The notes under the pieces: generated by a model
Told to the model about the DNA's origin: nothing
Database searches by the model: none
Seen by the model: only the letters and a program-made list of their open reading frames with translations
Translations under genes and position numbers: made by a program
Shown: in pieces, positions 1 through 6,719 of the stretch
Layout: each line of letters starts with the position of its first letter
How positions within the stretch are numbered: the first letter of the stretch is position 1
Assembly (NCBI GenBank): GCA_905371865.1
Contig: CAJPNA010000031.1
Location: forward strand, 1-10,986
Length of the DNA stretch: 10,986 nt
Origin: an uncultured Carnobacterium sp.
Lineage (GTDB): Bacteria > Bacillota > Bacilli > Lactobacillales > Aerococcaceae
Direction of reading: 5' to 3'

Positions 1-1
1 G

Positions 2-388
2 GATAAAAAATATGATGTATTGGATTTTGATGATTTAGTGGATGAAGTTTATGAGTACTTATCCGAATTTGGAGGGTCTACGGATGAGGACTATTTAGTG
101 AATTATCTATTACACAGTGACCTAGAAAATGAAATTGCAACGTCAATTCGAGATATCATTTCAACAATTGATTATTACAAACAAGTTGATAAGTTCGACG
201 ATGGTGATGGAATCGAGTTAGTAGTTACAATATATAGAGATGAATTCAATCTAATTGAAACAGATGGAGATGGTTTAATGTCCATAGGTGTTCGATTGGA
301 GTTTGATTTAAGAGATACTAATATTGAAGATGTTGAATGTGATGCTCGTTATGATTTTAGAGTACTAATTAAAGAGGTGCGACAATGA
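2..388 (+). CDS. small acidic protein, hypothetical (5' end outside window)
   Basis: I do not recognise a named family. The reading frame is open to the first base of the window (codons run from base 2 without a stop), so the protein is probably truncated by the window edge. The TTG at 20 has no ribosome binding site and is a poor start. The visible 128 codons are very acidic, with many Asp and Glu. An N-terminal helical part is followed by beta-type alternation (I-E-L-V-V-T-I, then S-I-G-V-R-L-E-F-D-L) and a final strand rich in aromatic and basic residues. This layout resembles the other 120-150 aa acidic proteins in the window, but the match is at the level of pattern only. Its TGA overlaps the ATG of the next gene (ATGA, 385-388), which indicates translational coupling. 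No signal peptide or membrane segment is seen. Confidence 0.75.
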   Translation, partial: DKKYDVLDFDDLVDEVYEYLSEFGGSTDEDYLVNYLLHSDLENEIATSIRDIISTIDYYKQVDKFDDGDGIELVVTIYRDEFNLIETDGDGLMSIGVRLEFDLRDTNIEDVECDARYDFRVLIKEVRQ

Positions 389-765
389 GTGAATTTTTGT
401 TAGATGTTAGAAAATCACAATCGATTTTGGAGAACTTCTTGCTAGAGTTTACAAAAGATATTCCAAAATCTAATGTTTTGTTTAGCAAATATAATGATAA
501 GGAACTTCAAGTCAAATTAGTTAACGTAATCGAAGACGCAATTAACACTGATAGACAAATATGGTATGAAGACACTATAGAAAGTGATGACTTGTTCGGA
601 AACTACGAGTGGACTGCAACATGTGAGAAGATGAATCGTGGTGTTTTTAGAGATAGAGATGAGGTCAACTTTATGATACTATTAAAATCAACACTTCGTA
701 GTGTGGATAATATGGAGTGTTATTCACATACAGACCGAACTTTTATCTATTGTAGATGTATTTAA
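385..765 (+). CDS. small acidic protein, hypothetical (paralog-like family)
   Basis: This 126-aa protein has no recognised family. The ATG overlaps the stop of the upstream gene and is preceded by GAGGTG at 374-379, so the start is well supported. An N-terminal helix is followed by a middle segment with aromatic residues (IWYED, GNYEWT), a beta segment (VNFMILL) and a C-terminal end with NMECY...TFIY. That end lines up by eye with the end of the protein at 5945-6319 (NMSYH...VWFY), which suggests both are members of one diverged family. The last residues (CRCI) are unusually Cys-rich for this set. No signal peptide is visible, so it is probably cytoplasmic. The role is unknown. Operon context links it with its two neighbours. 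Confidence 0.8.
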   Translation: MSEFLLDVRKSQSILENFLLEFTKDIPKSNVLFSKYNDKELQVKLVNVIEDAINTDRQIWYEDTIESDDLFGNYEWTATCEKMNRGVFRDRDEVNFMILLKSTLRSVDNMECYSHTDRTFIYCRCI

Positions 766-796
766 TGAAAGTTCAAAACAGAAAGGAAGAATAAAC

Positions 797-1039
797 ATGA
801 AGGAAAATTTAGTATATGAATTAAACGAGGTAATGCGAGAATTAGGAATAAGTGGTCAATCCATTAATGCGATTAGAAATTCACTTGACCATAAGATTGC
901 AGATGGAGTTAATGAAATGTTTGGAGATTTCACGAGAGCTGAGGATTTACGAGAAAAGTTAATCTATTATGCTCGATTACATGATGAACTTTATTACATG
1001 GTCGATAAGCTTCAAAAAGAGGTCAATAGACATGGTTAG
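797..1039 (+). CDS. short helical protein, hypothetical
   Basis: This 80-aa protein is predicted to be nearly all alpha-helical (long Leu/Ile/Glu/Lys-rich stretches, few beta-type segments). It differs from the neighbouring acidic beta-containing proteins. I chose the ATG at 797 because GAAAGGAAGA at 781-790 is a good ribosome binding site 6-10 bases upstream. The frame is open further upstream to an ATG at 701, but that extension would overlap the previous gene and has no binding site of its own. The C-terminal third (LREKLIYYARLHDEL and on) has heptad-like hydrophobic spacing and could form a short coiled coil or a dimerisation helix. The function is unknown. Confidence 0.72.
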   Translation: MKENLVYELNEVMRELGISGQSINAIRNSLDHKIADGVNEMFGDFTRAEDLREKLIYYARLHDELYYMVDKLQKEVNRHG

Positions 1040-1078
1040 TTAGAAATATCTTGATGCTAACAAATGAGGTGGTAATTC

Positions 1079-1489
1079 ATGACAAAAGAATTTAATTTAG
1101 ACACGAGTAATGCTCGTGAGAAAACGATAGAATTATTGGACAAACACTGCGAGAACTTTGAAGGATGGAATCCAGAATTAATCGAGTTTGTAAAAAGCGA
1201 TGATGTACTGAACGAAATTCTAGATTCCATCCAAGAAGGATTGGATAGCTTAAGTGATAGAGTATCGTTCAACTTATCAACAAGCGACTTTGATGTTGAT
1301 TTCGAAATCACTGTCTTTAATCTTCAAGGTAAAATGTTTATGTCTGGAGTGACTAATCCAGAATTCTCACGTTTGGTGAAATTGTACATTTTTGCGCAGG
1401 ATTTATCTATTGATGAAGATTATAACATCTGTGACGACGTATATTATAGAATTGATATGTTTAGAGAGGAGTTCGCACTTAGCACATAA
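1079..1489 (+). CDS. small acidic protein, hypothetical (paralog-like family)
   Basis: This 136-aa acidic protein has a clear ATG start behind GAGGTGG (1066-1072). The N-terminal half is helical (AREKTIELLDKHCENF, then a second helix around residues 38-60). Beta-type alternation follows (RVSFNLSTSDFDVDFEITVFNL), then a C-terminal segment ending DDVYYRIDMFREEF. The YRIDMF end resembles the YRISMY end of the protein at 5574-5939, which puts it in the same loose family. The gene appears complete at its 3' end. The IS607-type insertion begins only a few bases after the stop, so any downstream gene it was coupled to has been displaced. A GAGAGGAG motif at 1463-1470, inside the last codons, looks like the ribosome binding site of a gene that no longer follows. 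Confidence 0.8.
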   Translation: MTKEFNLDTSNAREKTIELLDKHCENFEGWNPELIEFVKSDDVLNEILDSIQEGLDSLSDRVSFNLSTSDFDVDFEITVFNLQGKMFMSGVTNPEFSRLVKLYIFAQDLSIDEDYNICDDVYYRIDMFREEFALST

Positions 1490-1544
1490 ATTTATTGACA
1501 TATCTACCCAATTATAGCAAAATGTATACATGGAGGTAGAAGTT

Positions 1545-2186
1545 ATGAAAATTTATAAAATTCACGAAATGGCAGAAAGGCTAGGTATCAGCGTTAAGAC
1601 ATTACAACGATGGGATGTAACTGGGAAATTGAAAGCTAATCGGACATTAGGCAATCATCGTTATTATACGGAAGACCAATATAATGAATATATGGGACTT
1701 GTTGATGATAAATCGCGTCGCAAAGTAGTTGCATATGCACGTGTTTCTTCTAGAGGTCAGAAAGATGATTTGAAGAATCAAATTGATTTCATTCGTGTAT
1801 TTGTCAATGCTAAAGGTGTCATTCTTGATGAATGTATTGAAGATATTGGTAGTGGGTTGAATTACAATCGACCAAAGTGGAATGAATTGTTAGAATCTGT
1901 TATGAATGACGAGATTGCAACAATTTATGTGACTTACAAAGACCGATTTATTCGATTTGGCTTTGATTGGTTTGAGAGATTATGTAATCAACATCGGACG
2001 GAAATCGTTGTTCTTAATAATATTGAGACAAGTCCGGAACAAGAGTTGGTTGAAGACTTAACATCAATTGTACACGTATTTTCTTGTCGATTGTATGGTT
2101 TAAGAAAGTACAAAAAGGTTATCCAGAGTGATAAGGAAGTTTTATCACATGAAACTCAATCATCAAGTAAGACTTTATCCGAATAA
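1545..2186 (+). CDS. tnpA: IS607-type serine recombinase transposase TnpA
   Basis: This 213-aa serine-recombinase transposase cuts and joins the element through a phosphoserine intermediate. Residues about 1-50 form a MerR-type helix-turn-helix (HEMAERLGISVKTLQRW ... NHRYY). Residues 60 to about 185 form a resolvase-like catalytic domain: YARVSSRGQ carries the likely nucleophile Ser68 and Arg66, and KDRFIRFGFDWFERL carries the conserved active-site arginines. Placing the HTH ahead of the catalytic domain is typical of IS607 and opposite to classical resolvases. I chose the ATG at 1545 because GGAGG at 1532-1536 lies 8 bases upstream. The ATG at 1530 overlaps that site. A TTGACA (1495-1500) could be a -35 box, but I see no good -10 at 17 bases, so expression may be weak. 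The end overlaps tnpB by 38 bases. Confidence 0.95.
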   Translation: MKIYKIHEMAERLGISVKTLQRWDVTGKLKANRTLGNHRYYTEDQYNEYMGLVDDKSRRKVVAYARVSSRGQKDDLKNQIDFIRVFVNAKGVILDECIEDIGSGLNYNRPKWNELLESVMNDEIATIYVTYKDRFIRFGFDWFERLCNQHRTEIVVLNNIETSPEQELVEDLTSIVHVFSCRLYGLRKYKKVIQSDKEVLSHETQSSSKTLSE

Positions 2187-3366
2187 TACTATGAAACATG
2201 TTTTAGATTCATTGTGTGATTATCGTCGTTACTGTTGGAACAAAGCAATTTCTTGTTGGAATGAACAATATGAGTCAAGATTAATTGGACTTCCAGAATC
2301 AGTAATTAATAAACTCAAAAATGATGTAAATTCATTGACACTGGAAGAACAGGAATTGGTCAATCAATATCCAACTCCATCACATTATAGTGTACAGAGT
2401 GAGTTAGTTTCACAAAAAGAAGATTGGCAATACAATTTTTCTTCTAGAGTATTACAGCAAGCTGTCAAGGATTTAGCAAAATCATGGAAGTTATTCTTCA
2501 ACAATCAAGACACTGCTGGTAGACCAACATTTAAAACAAAAAAGTCACCAAAACAAGGATTTAAAACGGATAGAGCTTCTATTCGTGGTGGTAAACTATT
2601 ACTTGATAAACCTAGGGGTTATCAAGGAAAATGGTATACTATTCGATTTAGAGGATTAACTATTCCAGATGGTAAAATCACATACTGCTCAATTACTCGA
2701 GTAAATAATAAGTATGCTGCTACTTTCACGATAGATGTTGAACCAACTATATTACCAAAGACAGGTAAACAGAATGCAGTCGACGCTAATGTTGACCATT
2801 TTGATACAACAGATGGACGAGTAAGTTTAAGACCTAAAACGTTAAATCCACTTTATGATAAAGTCAAACATTATCAAAGAATCCTTGCTCGTAAAAGATG
2901 TAAAAATCCAAGAGTAATAAACTCAAAAAGTTATCAAGTAACGAGAACCAAGTTACAACGAACTTATGAGAGAATAACTAATATCCAAAAGGATTTATTA
3001 CATAAATTTACGACAGAACTATATCAAAACTATGATACAATTGTGATTGAGGATTTAGATGTGAAGAAAATGCAAATGTCTAAGAAAGCCAAGAATTTAC
3101 ATCGTTCTCTATTTGGAGCATTTCGTCAAATGATGGAGTATAAGTCACAAAAGTTTGGAAAGACATTAATTGTAGCAGATAGATATTATCCATCAACACA
3201 ACGCTGTTCATTTTGTGGATTTATCAAAACTGGGGAAGATAAGATTACACTTAGTGGTAATGAAAAATATGGTACTCGACATAATGAATACATATGTTAC
3301 CATTGTGGATATAAGGATGATAGAGACCATAATGCAGTGTTAAATTTATTAGCACTGGTGAAATAA
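2149..3366 (+). CDS. tnpB: TnpB, RNA-guided RuvC-like nuclease of IS607-type element
   Basis: This 405-aa protein belongs to the TnpB family, RNA-guided DNA nucleases ancestral to Cas12. They use a guide RNA from the element's right end and help the element to persist. The N-terminal part (MKLNHQVRLYPN ... YRRYCWNKAI) is the usual HTH_OrfB start. The RuvC triad looks complete: Asp212 in AVDANVDHFDTTDG, Glu301 in IVIEDLDV, and Asp393 in DDRDHNAVLNLL. A zinc ribbon has Cys353/Cys356 and Cys383/Cys386. Full family length and no frameshift point to an active nuclease. I chose the ATG at 2149 because the protein then begins like other TnpBs and AAGGAAG (2132-2138) is upstream. An ATG at 2128 is possible but less likely. 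It overlaps tnpA, so translation is probably coupled. Confidence 0.95.
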   Translation: MKLNHQVRLYPNNTMKHVLDSLCDYRRYCWNKAISCWNEQYESRLIGLPESVINKLKNDVNSLTLEEQELVNQYPTPSHYSVQSELVSQKEDWQYNFSSRVLQQAVKDLAKSWKLFFNNQDTAGRPTFKTKKSPKQGFKTDRASIRGGKLLLDKPRGYQGKWYTIRFRGLTIPDGKITYCSITRVNNKYAATFTIDVEPTILPKTGKQNAVDANVDHFDTTDGRVSLRPKTLNPLYDKVKHYQRILARKRCKNPRVINSKSYQVTRTKLQRTYERITNIQKDLLHKFTTELYQNYDTIVIEDLDVKKMQMSKKAKNLHRSLFGAFRQMMEYKSQKFGKTLIVADRYYPSTQRCSFCGFIKTGEDKITLSGNEKYGTRHNEYICYHCGYKDDRDHNAVLNLLALVK

Positions 3367-3530
3367 GATAAAGAAATATAAAATATATGAAAGGAAAGAG
3401 GTTGGCTCGACCTCTGAGAACGAAAGTTCTCTTGGAGCGTTTAGAGATTGTCACTGTCATTACCCACATAGTTGGATATGGGAATACAATTGTTGACGAA
3501 CGTAAGAAAAACTAGTGGTTAAAATCTAAT
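3367..3530 (+). ncRNA. putative omega RNA (guide scaffold) in IS607 right end
   Basis: No gene lies here. Visible structure: hairpin AGAGGT/ACCTCT (3397-3402 with 3410-3415, 7-base loop); directly after it hairpin GAGAAC/GTTCTC (3416-3421 with 3426-3431) closed by a GAAA tetraloop; and a third, imperfect stem CCCA/TGGG (3463-3466 with 3479-3482). Known: in IS605/IS607 elements the omega RNA comprises the 3' part of tnpB plus the right end, and the bases just past the right end act as the guide. By that rule the scaffold would end near 3530 and the guide would read into the 5' end of the gene at 3532. The boundaries are inferred. The upstream limit probably lies within tnpB. Confidence 0.55.
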
Positions 3531-3531
3531 A

Positions 3532-3978
3532 TTGACTACAATTGACAAGGTTTTTCAGAGCAGTGATTTCCATATGACACTTAAATACAAAATCGACAAT
3601 GATGATTTATATAGACAATACGCTCGATTAACTTTAGACTATGTTCAAAATATTCGTGACAACGATGTTGGTTTCTATAGTGATGGATTATCGTACGCAG
3701 CTACAATTAAGGTTGATGTTTTGGAGGACGAGCACACATATGAGATTTTAAAAGACTTTACTGAAATTTTCATCAATCGTGACATTGCAGAGACATCTTG
3801 TTATTACGATTGTGGAATGTTTGACGTGGAGATTACATTATCACATAATTATGAAAACTTGGGTGAGGTTCTAGATTTAATCGATAGTGTTCTAATCAAA
3901 TATGATTTTCAAATTAAAGATTGTTACGGTCGTTTGTTTAATTATTCAACTGTTTTTAACGTTAGAATCAAGAAATAA
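3532..3978 (+). CDS. small acidic protein, hypothetical; 5' end abuts IS607 element
   Basis: This is a 148-codon frame beginning at a TTG that lies within the presumed IS junction repeat (TATTGAC, 3530-3536). An in-frame TAA at 3520-3522 blocks extension upstream. There is no convincing ribosome binding site for either this TTG or the first internal ATG (3574, giving 134 aa starting MTLKYKID). The protein is acidic, with a helical N-terminus, beta-type alternation (LSYAATIKVDVL; GMFDVEITLSH), a helix (LGEVLDLIDSVLIKY) and a Tyr/Phe-rich final strand. It is thus built like the other small acidic proteins here. The likely explanation is that the insertion separated it from its original ribosome binding site and perhaps its first codons. 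Expression is therefore uncertain and the start given is provisional. Confidence 0.6.
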   Translation: MTTIDKVFQSSDFHMTLKYKIDNDDLYRQYARLTLDYVQNIRDNDVGFYSDGLSYAATIKVDVLEDEHTYEILKDFTEIFINRDIAETSCYYDCGMFDVEITLSHNYENLGEVLDLIDSVLIKYDFQIKDCYGRLFNYSTVFNVRIKK

Positions 3979-4021
3979 TGGATTGTAACATGAACGTAAT
4001 ATTGAAATTGTTGCTCATCGC

Positions 4022-4050
4022 TTGACTCCAAAAAACATGTATGTTATGCT
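4022..4050 (+). promoter_or_regulatory. strong sigma-A promoter of the CHAP-to-PBP operon
   Basis: The -35 box TTGACT (4022-4027) is followed by exactly 17 bases and then by TATGCT (4045-4050). The TG dinucleotide at 4042-4043 makes it an extended -10. It lies just upstream of the ribosome binding site and ATG of the CHAP gene, giving a short leader. No terminator is visible between the upstream gene and this promoter. The promoter also argues against the in-frame TTG at 4022 as a start codon, because that TTG is part of the -35 box. Confidence 0.75.
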
Positions 4051-4069
4051 ATATAGACGAGGTGATATA

Positions 4070-5170
4070 ATGAAATTAAAAAGAATCAGTCTATGTAGCA
4101 TGGTTTTAATGGGAATTCTATCCACACATGCTGTATATGGACAAGAAGATGTAATTTTAGAAGATAGTGCAATTGAGGTTGTATCTATTTATAAAACATC
4201 GGAAGCTACAAGTGTGAAGCAATTGAGAGAAGATTTGAAAGAAGCTTCTAATTACTATAAAGGTTTAGTGGAAAAACGAGATAAGATTCAACAAAAATTA
4301 GATGAGATGGGGTCTCGTGCTGATGATTCTTCGGTAAAACCAACAACTATCAATATTGGTAGTGTAACAGGTACTGTAAGTTCAATGCCATTGGTGTATA
4401 ATTCTACTAATAACACTAATACTAAACTTAACACATCAAATGATGTGGATGATTTGAAACGACAATTGGATGTTGCTAATTCAGACATTGACGATGCTAA
4501 AGATGTTTATGTAAATGTACTTTCAAGATATGGTAAAGTAATGGAGAGTATTACGGATGACGATGTGAAGTCAATTGTAAGTGAAAATCAAGCATTCGAT
4601 AAAGATGATTTTACTAAGACTTTCACGAGTCTAGTGGAAAAGTCTAGAGAAGCTAAGAGAATTGCTGATGAGAAAGCGAAGAAGGAAGCAGAAGAAAAAG
4701 CGAAGAAAGAAGCGGAAGAACAGGCGAAGAAAGAAGCTATTGCAAAAGAAGCTGCTCGTAATCGCCAAATCACAACTGTGGATTTCGCTCCAATTGACCC
4801 GAACTTTACAGCAGCAATTAATGGTGGAGCTTGGGGAAATTGTACTTATTACGTGTACAATCGTGTAGCTCAATTGGGTAGACCAATTCCATCACCATCG
4901 ATGGGGCATGCTTACATGTGGTCTAATAGTGCACGAAACATGGGATACAGTGTATCTCGCACACCTAAAACTGGAACAATTGCTGTATTTAGTCAAGGTG
5001 TAGCTGGTTCAGACCCAACTTACGGTCACGTGTCGTTCGTTGAAAAAGAATTTTCAGATGGTTCTGTCTTAGTGTCAGAAATGAATGTACAAGGTTTAAA
5101 TGTTATTTCAACACGTATTATTAGTGCTAGTGATGCACAATTAACAGAGTTTATTGATGTAGGTTTATAA
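4070..5170 (+). CDS. secreted coiled-coil CHAP-domain peptidoglycan hydrolase
   Basis: This 366-aa exported protein should cut peptidoglycan (amidase or endopeptidase) outside the cell. A signal peptide covers residues 1-24 (KLKR, hydrophobic core, VYG/Q cleavage). Residues about 45-85 and 125-225 are helical or coiled-coil with a Ser/Thr/Asn-rich spacer between them. Near residues 203-225 the AKKEAEE octapeptide is repeated. The C-terminal CHAP domain (about 245-366) has likely catalytic Cys258 (GNCTYYVY), His320 (YGHVSFVE) and Glu337/Asn339 (SEMN). The signal-coil-CHAP plan recalls PcsB-type division hydrolases, but I would not assign that name. I chose ATG 4070 because GAGGTGAT lies just upstream and the promoter ends at 4050. 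It is first in an operon ending with a PBP. Confidence 0.9.
   Translation: MKLKRISLCSMVLMGILSTHAVYGQEDVILEDSAIEVVSIYKTSEATSVKQLREDLKEASNYYKGLVEKRDKIQQKLDEMGSRADDSSVKPTTINIGSVTGTVSSMPLVYNSTNNTNTKLNTSNDVDDLKRQLDVANSDIDDAKDVYVNVLSRYGKVMESITDDDVKSIVSENQAFDKDDFTKTFTSLVEKSREAKRIADEKAKKEAEEKAKKEAEEQAKKEAIAKEAARNRQITTVDFAPIDPNFTAAINGGAWGNCTYYVYNRVAQLGRPIPSPSMGHAYMWSNSARNMGYSVSRTPKTGTIAVFSQGVAGSDPTYGHVSFVEKEFSDGSVLVSEMNVQGLNVISTRIISASDAQLTEFIDVGL
4676..4738 (+). repeat. 24-base tandem repeat coding for AKKEAEE[KQ] coiled coil
   Basis: Units at 4676-4699 and 4700-4723 are near identical, and a partial third runs over 4724-4738. Each unit keeps the reading frame (8 codons), so copy-number changes would lengthen or shorten the coil before the CHAP domain without disrupting it. 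Confidence 0.8.
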
Positions 5171-5194
5171 AATCAAGAAAGAAGGTAAATTTGT

Positions 5195-5590
5195 ATGGTG
5201 AATAATGTAAGTGTCACACTGTTGGAATCGACAATAGAAGATGCTTTATCTGATTATGTTCGAGATGTACATTTTTACAATGGAGACCAGATTATGTGTT
5301 ATCCAATTATTGATGGTTGTGTTCAACCAGTTGGACAAATGCTGATTCAATTAAGAGCTACTAGAATACCATCTGTTGAGTTGAACGACTTGGTAGTGGA
5401 ACTTGAAATTAGATGTAATGTTATGAATAAGAGTGATGTGATTGATGCATTGGGTGACGAATCTAAATGTGAGTTATTGTTTGGTAAAATTGAAAGCACA
5501 ATCATTCGAAGTAAAGTACAATTCAAAAGTGAAGTGACAATAGGACAACATGTTAATATAGGTGGTGTTGATTATGTCCGTAGACGCTAG
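5195..5590 (+). CDS. small acidic protein, hypothetical (operon paralog 1)
   Basis: This 131-aa protein has no recognised family. The ATG at 5195 follows GAAGG (5181-5185) at good spacing, 24 bases after the CHAP gene stop, so it is part of the same transcript. Layout: N-terminal helix (LLESTIEDALSDYVRDV), a Tyr/Cys/Pro-rich middle, long beta-type strands (MLIQLRAT; LVVELEIRCNVMNK), a C-terminal helix around LLFGKIEST and a last strand. The plan matches the next three genes. It carries no signal peptide, so it is presumably cytoplasmic although its operon partners act outside. Its last 17 bases overlap the next gene, which indicates coupled translation. The basic tail (RRR) comes from the overlap region. 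Confidence 0.8.
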   Translation: MVNNVSVTLLESTIEDALSDYVRDVHFYNGDQIMCYPIIDGCVQPVGQMLIQLRATRIPSVELNDLVVELEIRCNVMNKSDVIDALGDESKCELLFGKIESTIIRSKVQFKSEVTIGQHVNIGGVDYVRRR

Positions 5591-5939
5591 ACGAGCAGCT
5601 AAACTAACATTGTTAGTTAGTGATTTACAGAATAGTTTAGAAGAACACATGAAAGATTTATGGATTGAAGATGACTACATTTGCGGATACTGGAAGGATG
5701 AGGAATTTTTACCAGATGAAGTGGAAATTGAACTTGATGCTGCAGTGACTGACGTAGAAGTCGACGAATTGGACGTCGATTACATTATCACATTTAAAGT
5801 CATCAACAAACATGATAATGACGAACTATTGAATGAGGACGCATTGGAACGATTGAAAGAAACGTTCAATCAAATTGAGAACTTGAAATTCCGATATAGG
5901 ATTTCGATGTATAAGTCAGTTTATTATGAAACGAGGTAG
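5574..5939 (+). CDS. small acidic protein, hypothetical (operon paralog 2)
   Basis: This 121-aa, strongly acidic protein is unassigned. I prefer ATG 5574 over GTG 5562 because AGGTGGT (5560-5566) is ideally spaced for 5574 and would overlap the GTG. Features: N-terminal helix (LTLLVSDLQNSLEEHMKDL), a Trp/Tyr segment (ICGYWKDEEF), Asp/Glu-rich beta strands (VEIELDAAVTDVEVDELDVDYIITFKV), a helix (LERLKETFNQIENL) and a Tyr-rich last strand (YRISMYKSVYY). This is the clearest example of the shared plan. The GYW segment occupies the same place as GNW in the next protein. The very high negative charge would also suit a DNA-mimic or a partner of a basic protein, but nothing in the sequence proves either. 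Confidence 0.82.
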   Translation: MSVDARRAAKLTLLVSDLQNSLEEHMKDLWIEDDYICGYWKDEEFLPDEVEIELDAAVTDVEVDELDVDYIITFKVINKHDNDELLNEDALERLKETFNQIENLKFRYRISMYKSVYYETR

Positions 5940-5944
5940 TTAAT

Positions 5945-6319
5945 ATGGAACACGATGAGTTGAAATTACCAGTTAACTTGTATTTAATCAAAGAAGAATT
6001 ACGACTTGAGTTAACAAATATTGAGAAAACTGGAGATAAAACGTTTTCTGGAAATTGGATTCACGATGGAAAGGTTTACGATAATGTGGTAATTCCATTT
6101 GAAATTGAATTTTCGTTCGATGGAGCTAGTGGTGGTAGCAACGAAATCCATATTAGCTACACGGTCTATTATGATGTGATAGATTCAAATGTACTATTAA
6201 ATTCATTTTCTAACATTCTTGATGATGAGGAATTAGCACATTTACGAGATAGTATATCTATAATCAACATGTCGTATCATGTGGAACACGTTTGGTTCTA
6301 CGATTTAGAAATTATTTAG
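5945..6319 (+). CDS. small acidic protein, hypothetical (operon paralog 3)
   Basis: This 124-aa acidic protein has no recognised family. The ATG lies five bases after the preceding stop. Its ribosome binding site (CGAGG, 5934-5938) overlaps the end of the upstream gene. The N-terminal segment LPVNLYLIKEELRLELTNI aligns with the broken gene that follows (VAVNLEDVK-stop-ELAFCLDNI), which is direct evidence that these two are paralogs. Then come GNWIHDG, strands VVIPFEIEFSF and EIHISYTVYYDV, a helix (LAHLRDSISII) and the final aromatic strand (VWFYDLEII), which resembles the end of the protein at 385-765. No export signal is seen. Confidence 0.82.
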   Translation: MEHDELKLPVNLYLIKEELRLELTNIEKTGDKTFSGNWIHDGKVYDNVVIPFEIEFSFDGASGGSNEIHISYTVYYDVIDSNVLLNSFSNILDDEELAHLRDSISIINMSYHVEHVWFYDLEII

Positions 6320-6338
6320 AAAGAAGTTGATACTTATG

Positions 6339-6701
6339 ATGAAATTAAGTTCAAAAGTAGCAGTCAATTTAGAAGATGTGAAGTAAGAACTTGCATTTTG
6401 TTTGGATAATATCTCGATGTCGGATGAGGATTCAGTTTATGGATTCTATCGATATGACTACAATGGGTATGAACCAATCAGAGTGAATATCAAGGTCAAA
6501 ATTCATAGTGTTGAAATTGACACTGCTTCAAATGCTATTGAAACAATACTTGCATTGGATGTTATAAATAAAGAAGACATGTATTTCAAAGCAAACGTGA
6601 GTGAGGACTTACGTCGTTGTCTTCGTAGAGATGTAGAGCGAATTGAGTACTGTCTCATGACAAATTATATTGATTTAGATGGTGTGCAACTCATACCATG
6701 A
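6339..6701 (+). pseudogene. small acidic protein paralog 4 interrupted by in-frame TAA
   Basis: From ATG 6339 (a second ATG at 6336) the frame runs 15 codons to a TAA at 6384-6386 and then stays open to 6701. The residues on both sides of the stop align with the previous gene: VNLEDVK, stop, ELAFCLDNI against VNLYLIKEELRLELTNI. The stop falls where the paralog has a Glu codon (GAA), so one G-to-T change could explain it. The rest keeps the family plan (YGFYRYDYNGYEP, strands, helix, final Tyr/Leu strand) without frameshifts, which implies recent inactivation. Alternatives are restart at TTG 6402 (99 aa) or ATG 6417, both without a ribosome binding site, or stop readthrough. AGAAAGAAG at 6319-6327 is a possible ribosome binding site for the full-length start. 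Confidence 0.7.
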
Positions 6702-6719
6702 TGATTTATGGAGGAAGAA

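Larger units (their letters stand above)
1493..3530 (+). mobile_element. IS607-family insertion sequence (tnpA + tnpB), ends approximate
   Basis: Seen: a MerR-HTH/serine-recombinase transposase gene overlaps a full tnpB gene, the diagnostic pair of IS607-type elements. A 165-base structured non-coding right end follows. Known: IS607 elements make no target duplication and lack terminal inverted repeats, because the serine recombinase joins short identical core sequences. The 7-base direct repeat TATTGAC occurs at 1493-1499 and at 3530-3536, flanking the whole gene pair. I infer that it contains the crossover core and use it to set the ends. The true ends could lie tens of bases away. The element is in the same orientation as the surrounding operon and lies between two small acidic genes. 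Both element genes look intact, so it may still be active. Confidence 0.75.

Noticed and set aside
701..765. Possible frameshift at the end of the gene at 385
   Set aside because: The unshifted end (NMECY...TFIY) matches the end pattern of the protein at 5945, so the frame as read is probably correct.
701..796. N-terminal extension of the helical protein at 797
   Set aside because: It overlaps the previous gene in another frame and has no ribosome binding site. ATG 797 has a good one.
1035..1061. GTTAG/CTAAC inverted repeat between the genes at 797 and 1079
   Set aside because: Only 5 bases per arm with a wide loop, no U tract, and likely by chance in AT-rich DNA.
3251..3469. Leftward 72-codon frame over the tnpB end and right end of the IS
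   Set aside because: It overlaps conserved zinc-ribbon and RuvC-III codons of tnpB and the structured RNA region. It shows no ribosome binding site or family features.
3990..4025. Tiny hydrophobic frame (11 residues) before the CHAP promoter
   Set aside because: No ribosome binding site, it ends inside the -35 box, and it is too short to separate from chance.
4022..4069. In-frame TTG extension of the CHAP protein by 16 residues
   Set aside because: The TTG is part of the -35 box. The transcript would start downstream of it. ATG 4070 has GAGGTGAT upstream and gives a clean signal peptide.
4588..4873. Open frames opposite and shifted to the CHAP coil
   Set aside because: Same low-complexity artefact, over the AKKEAEE repeats.
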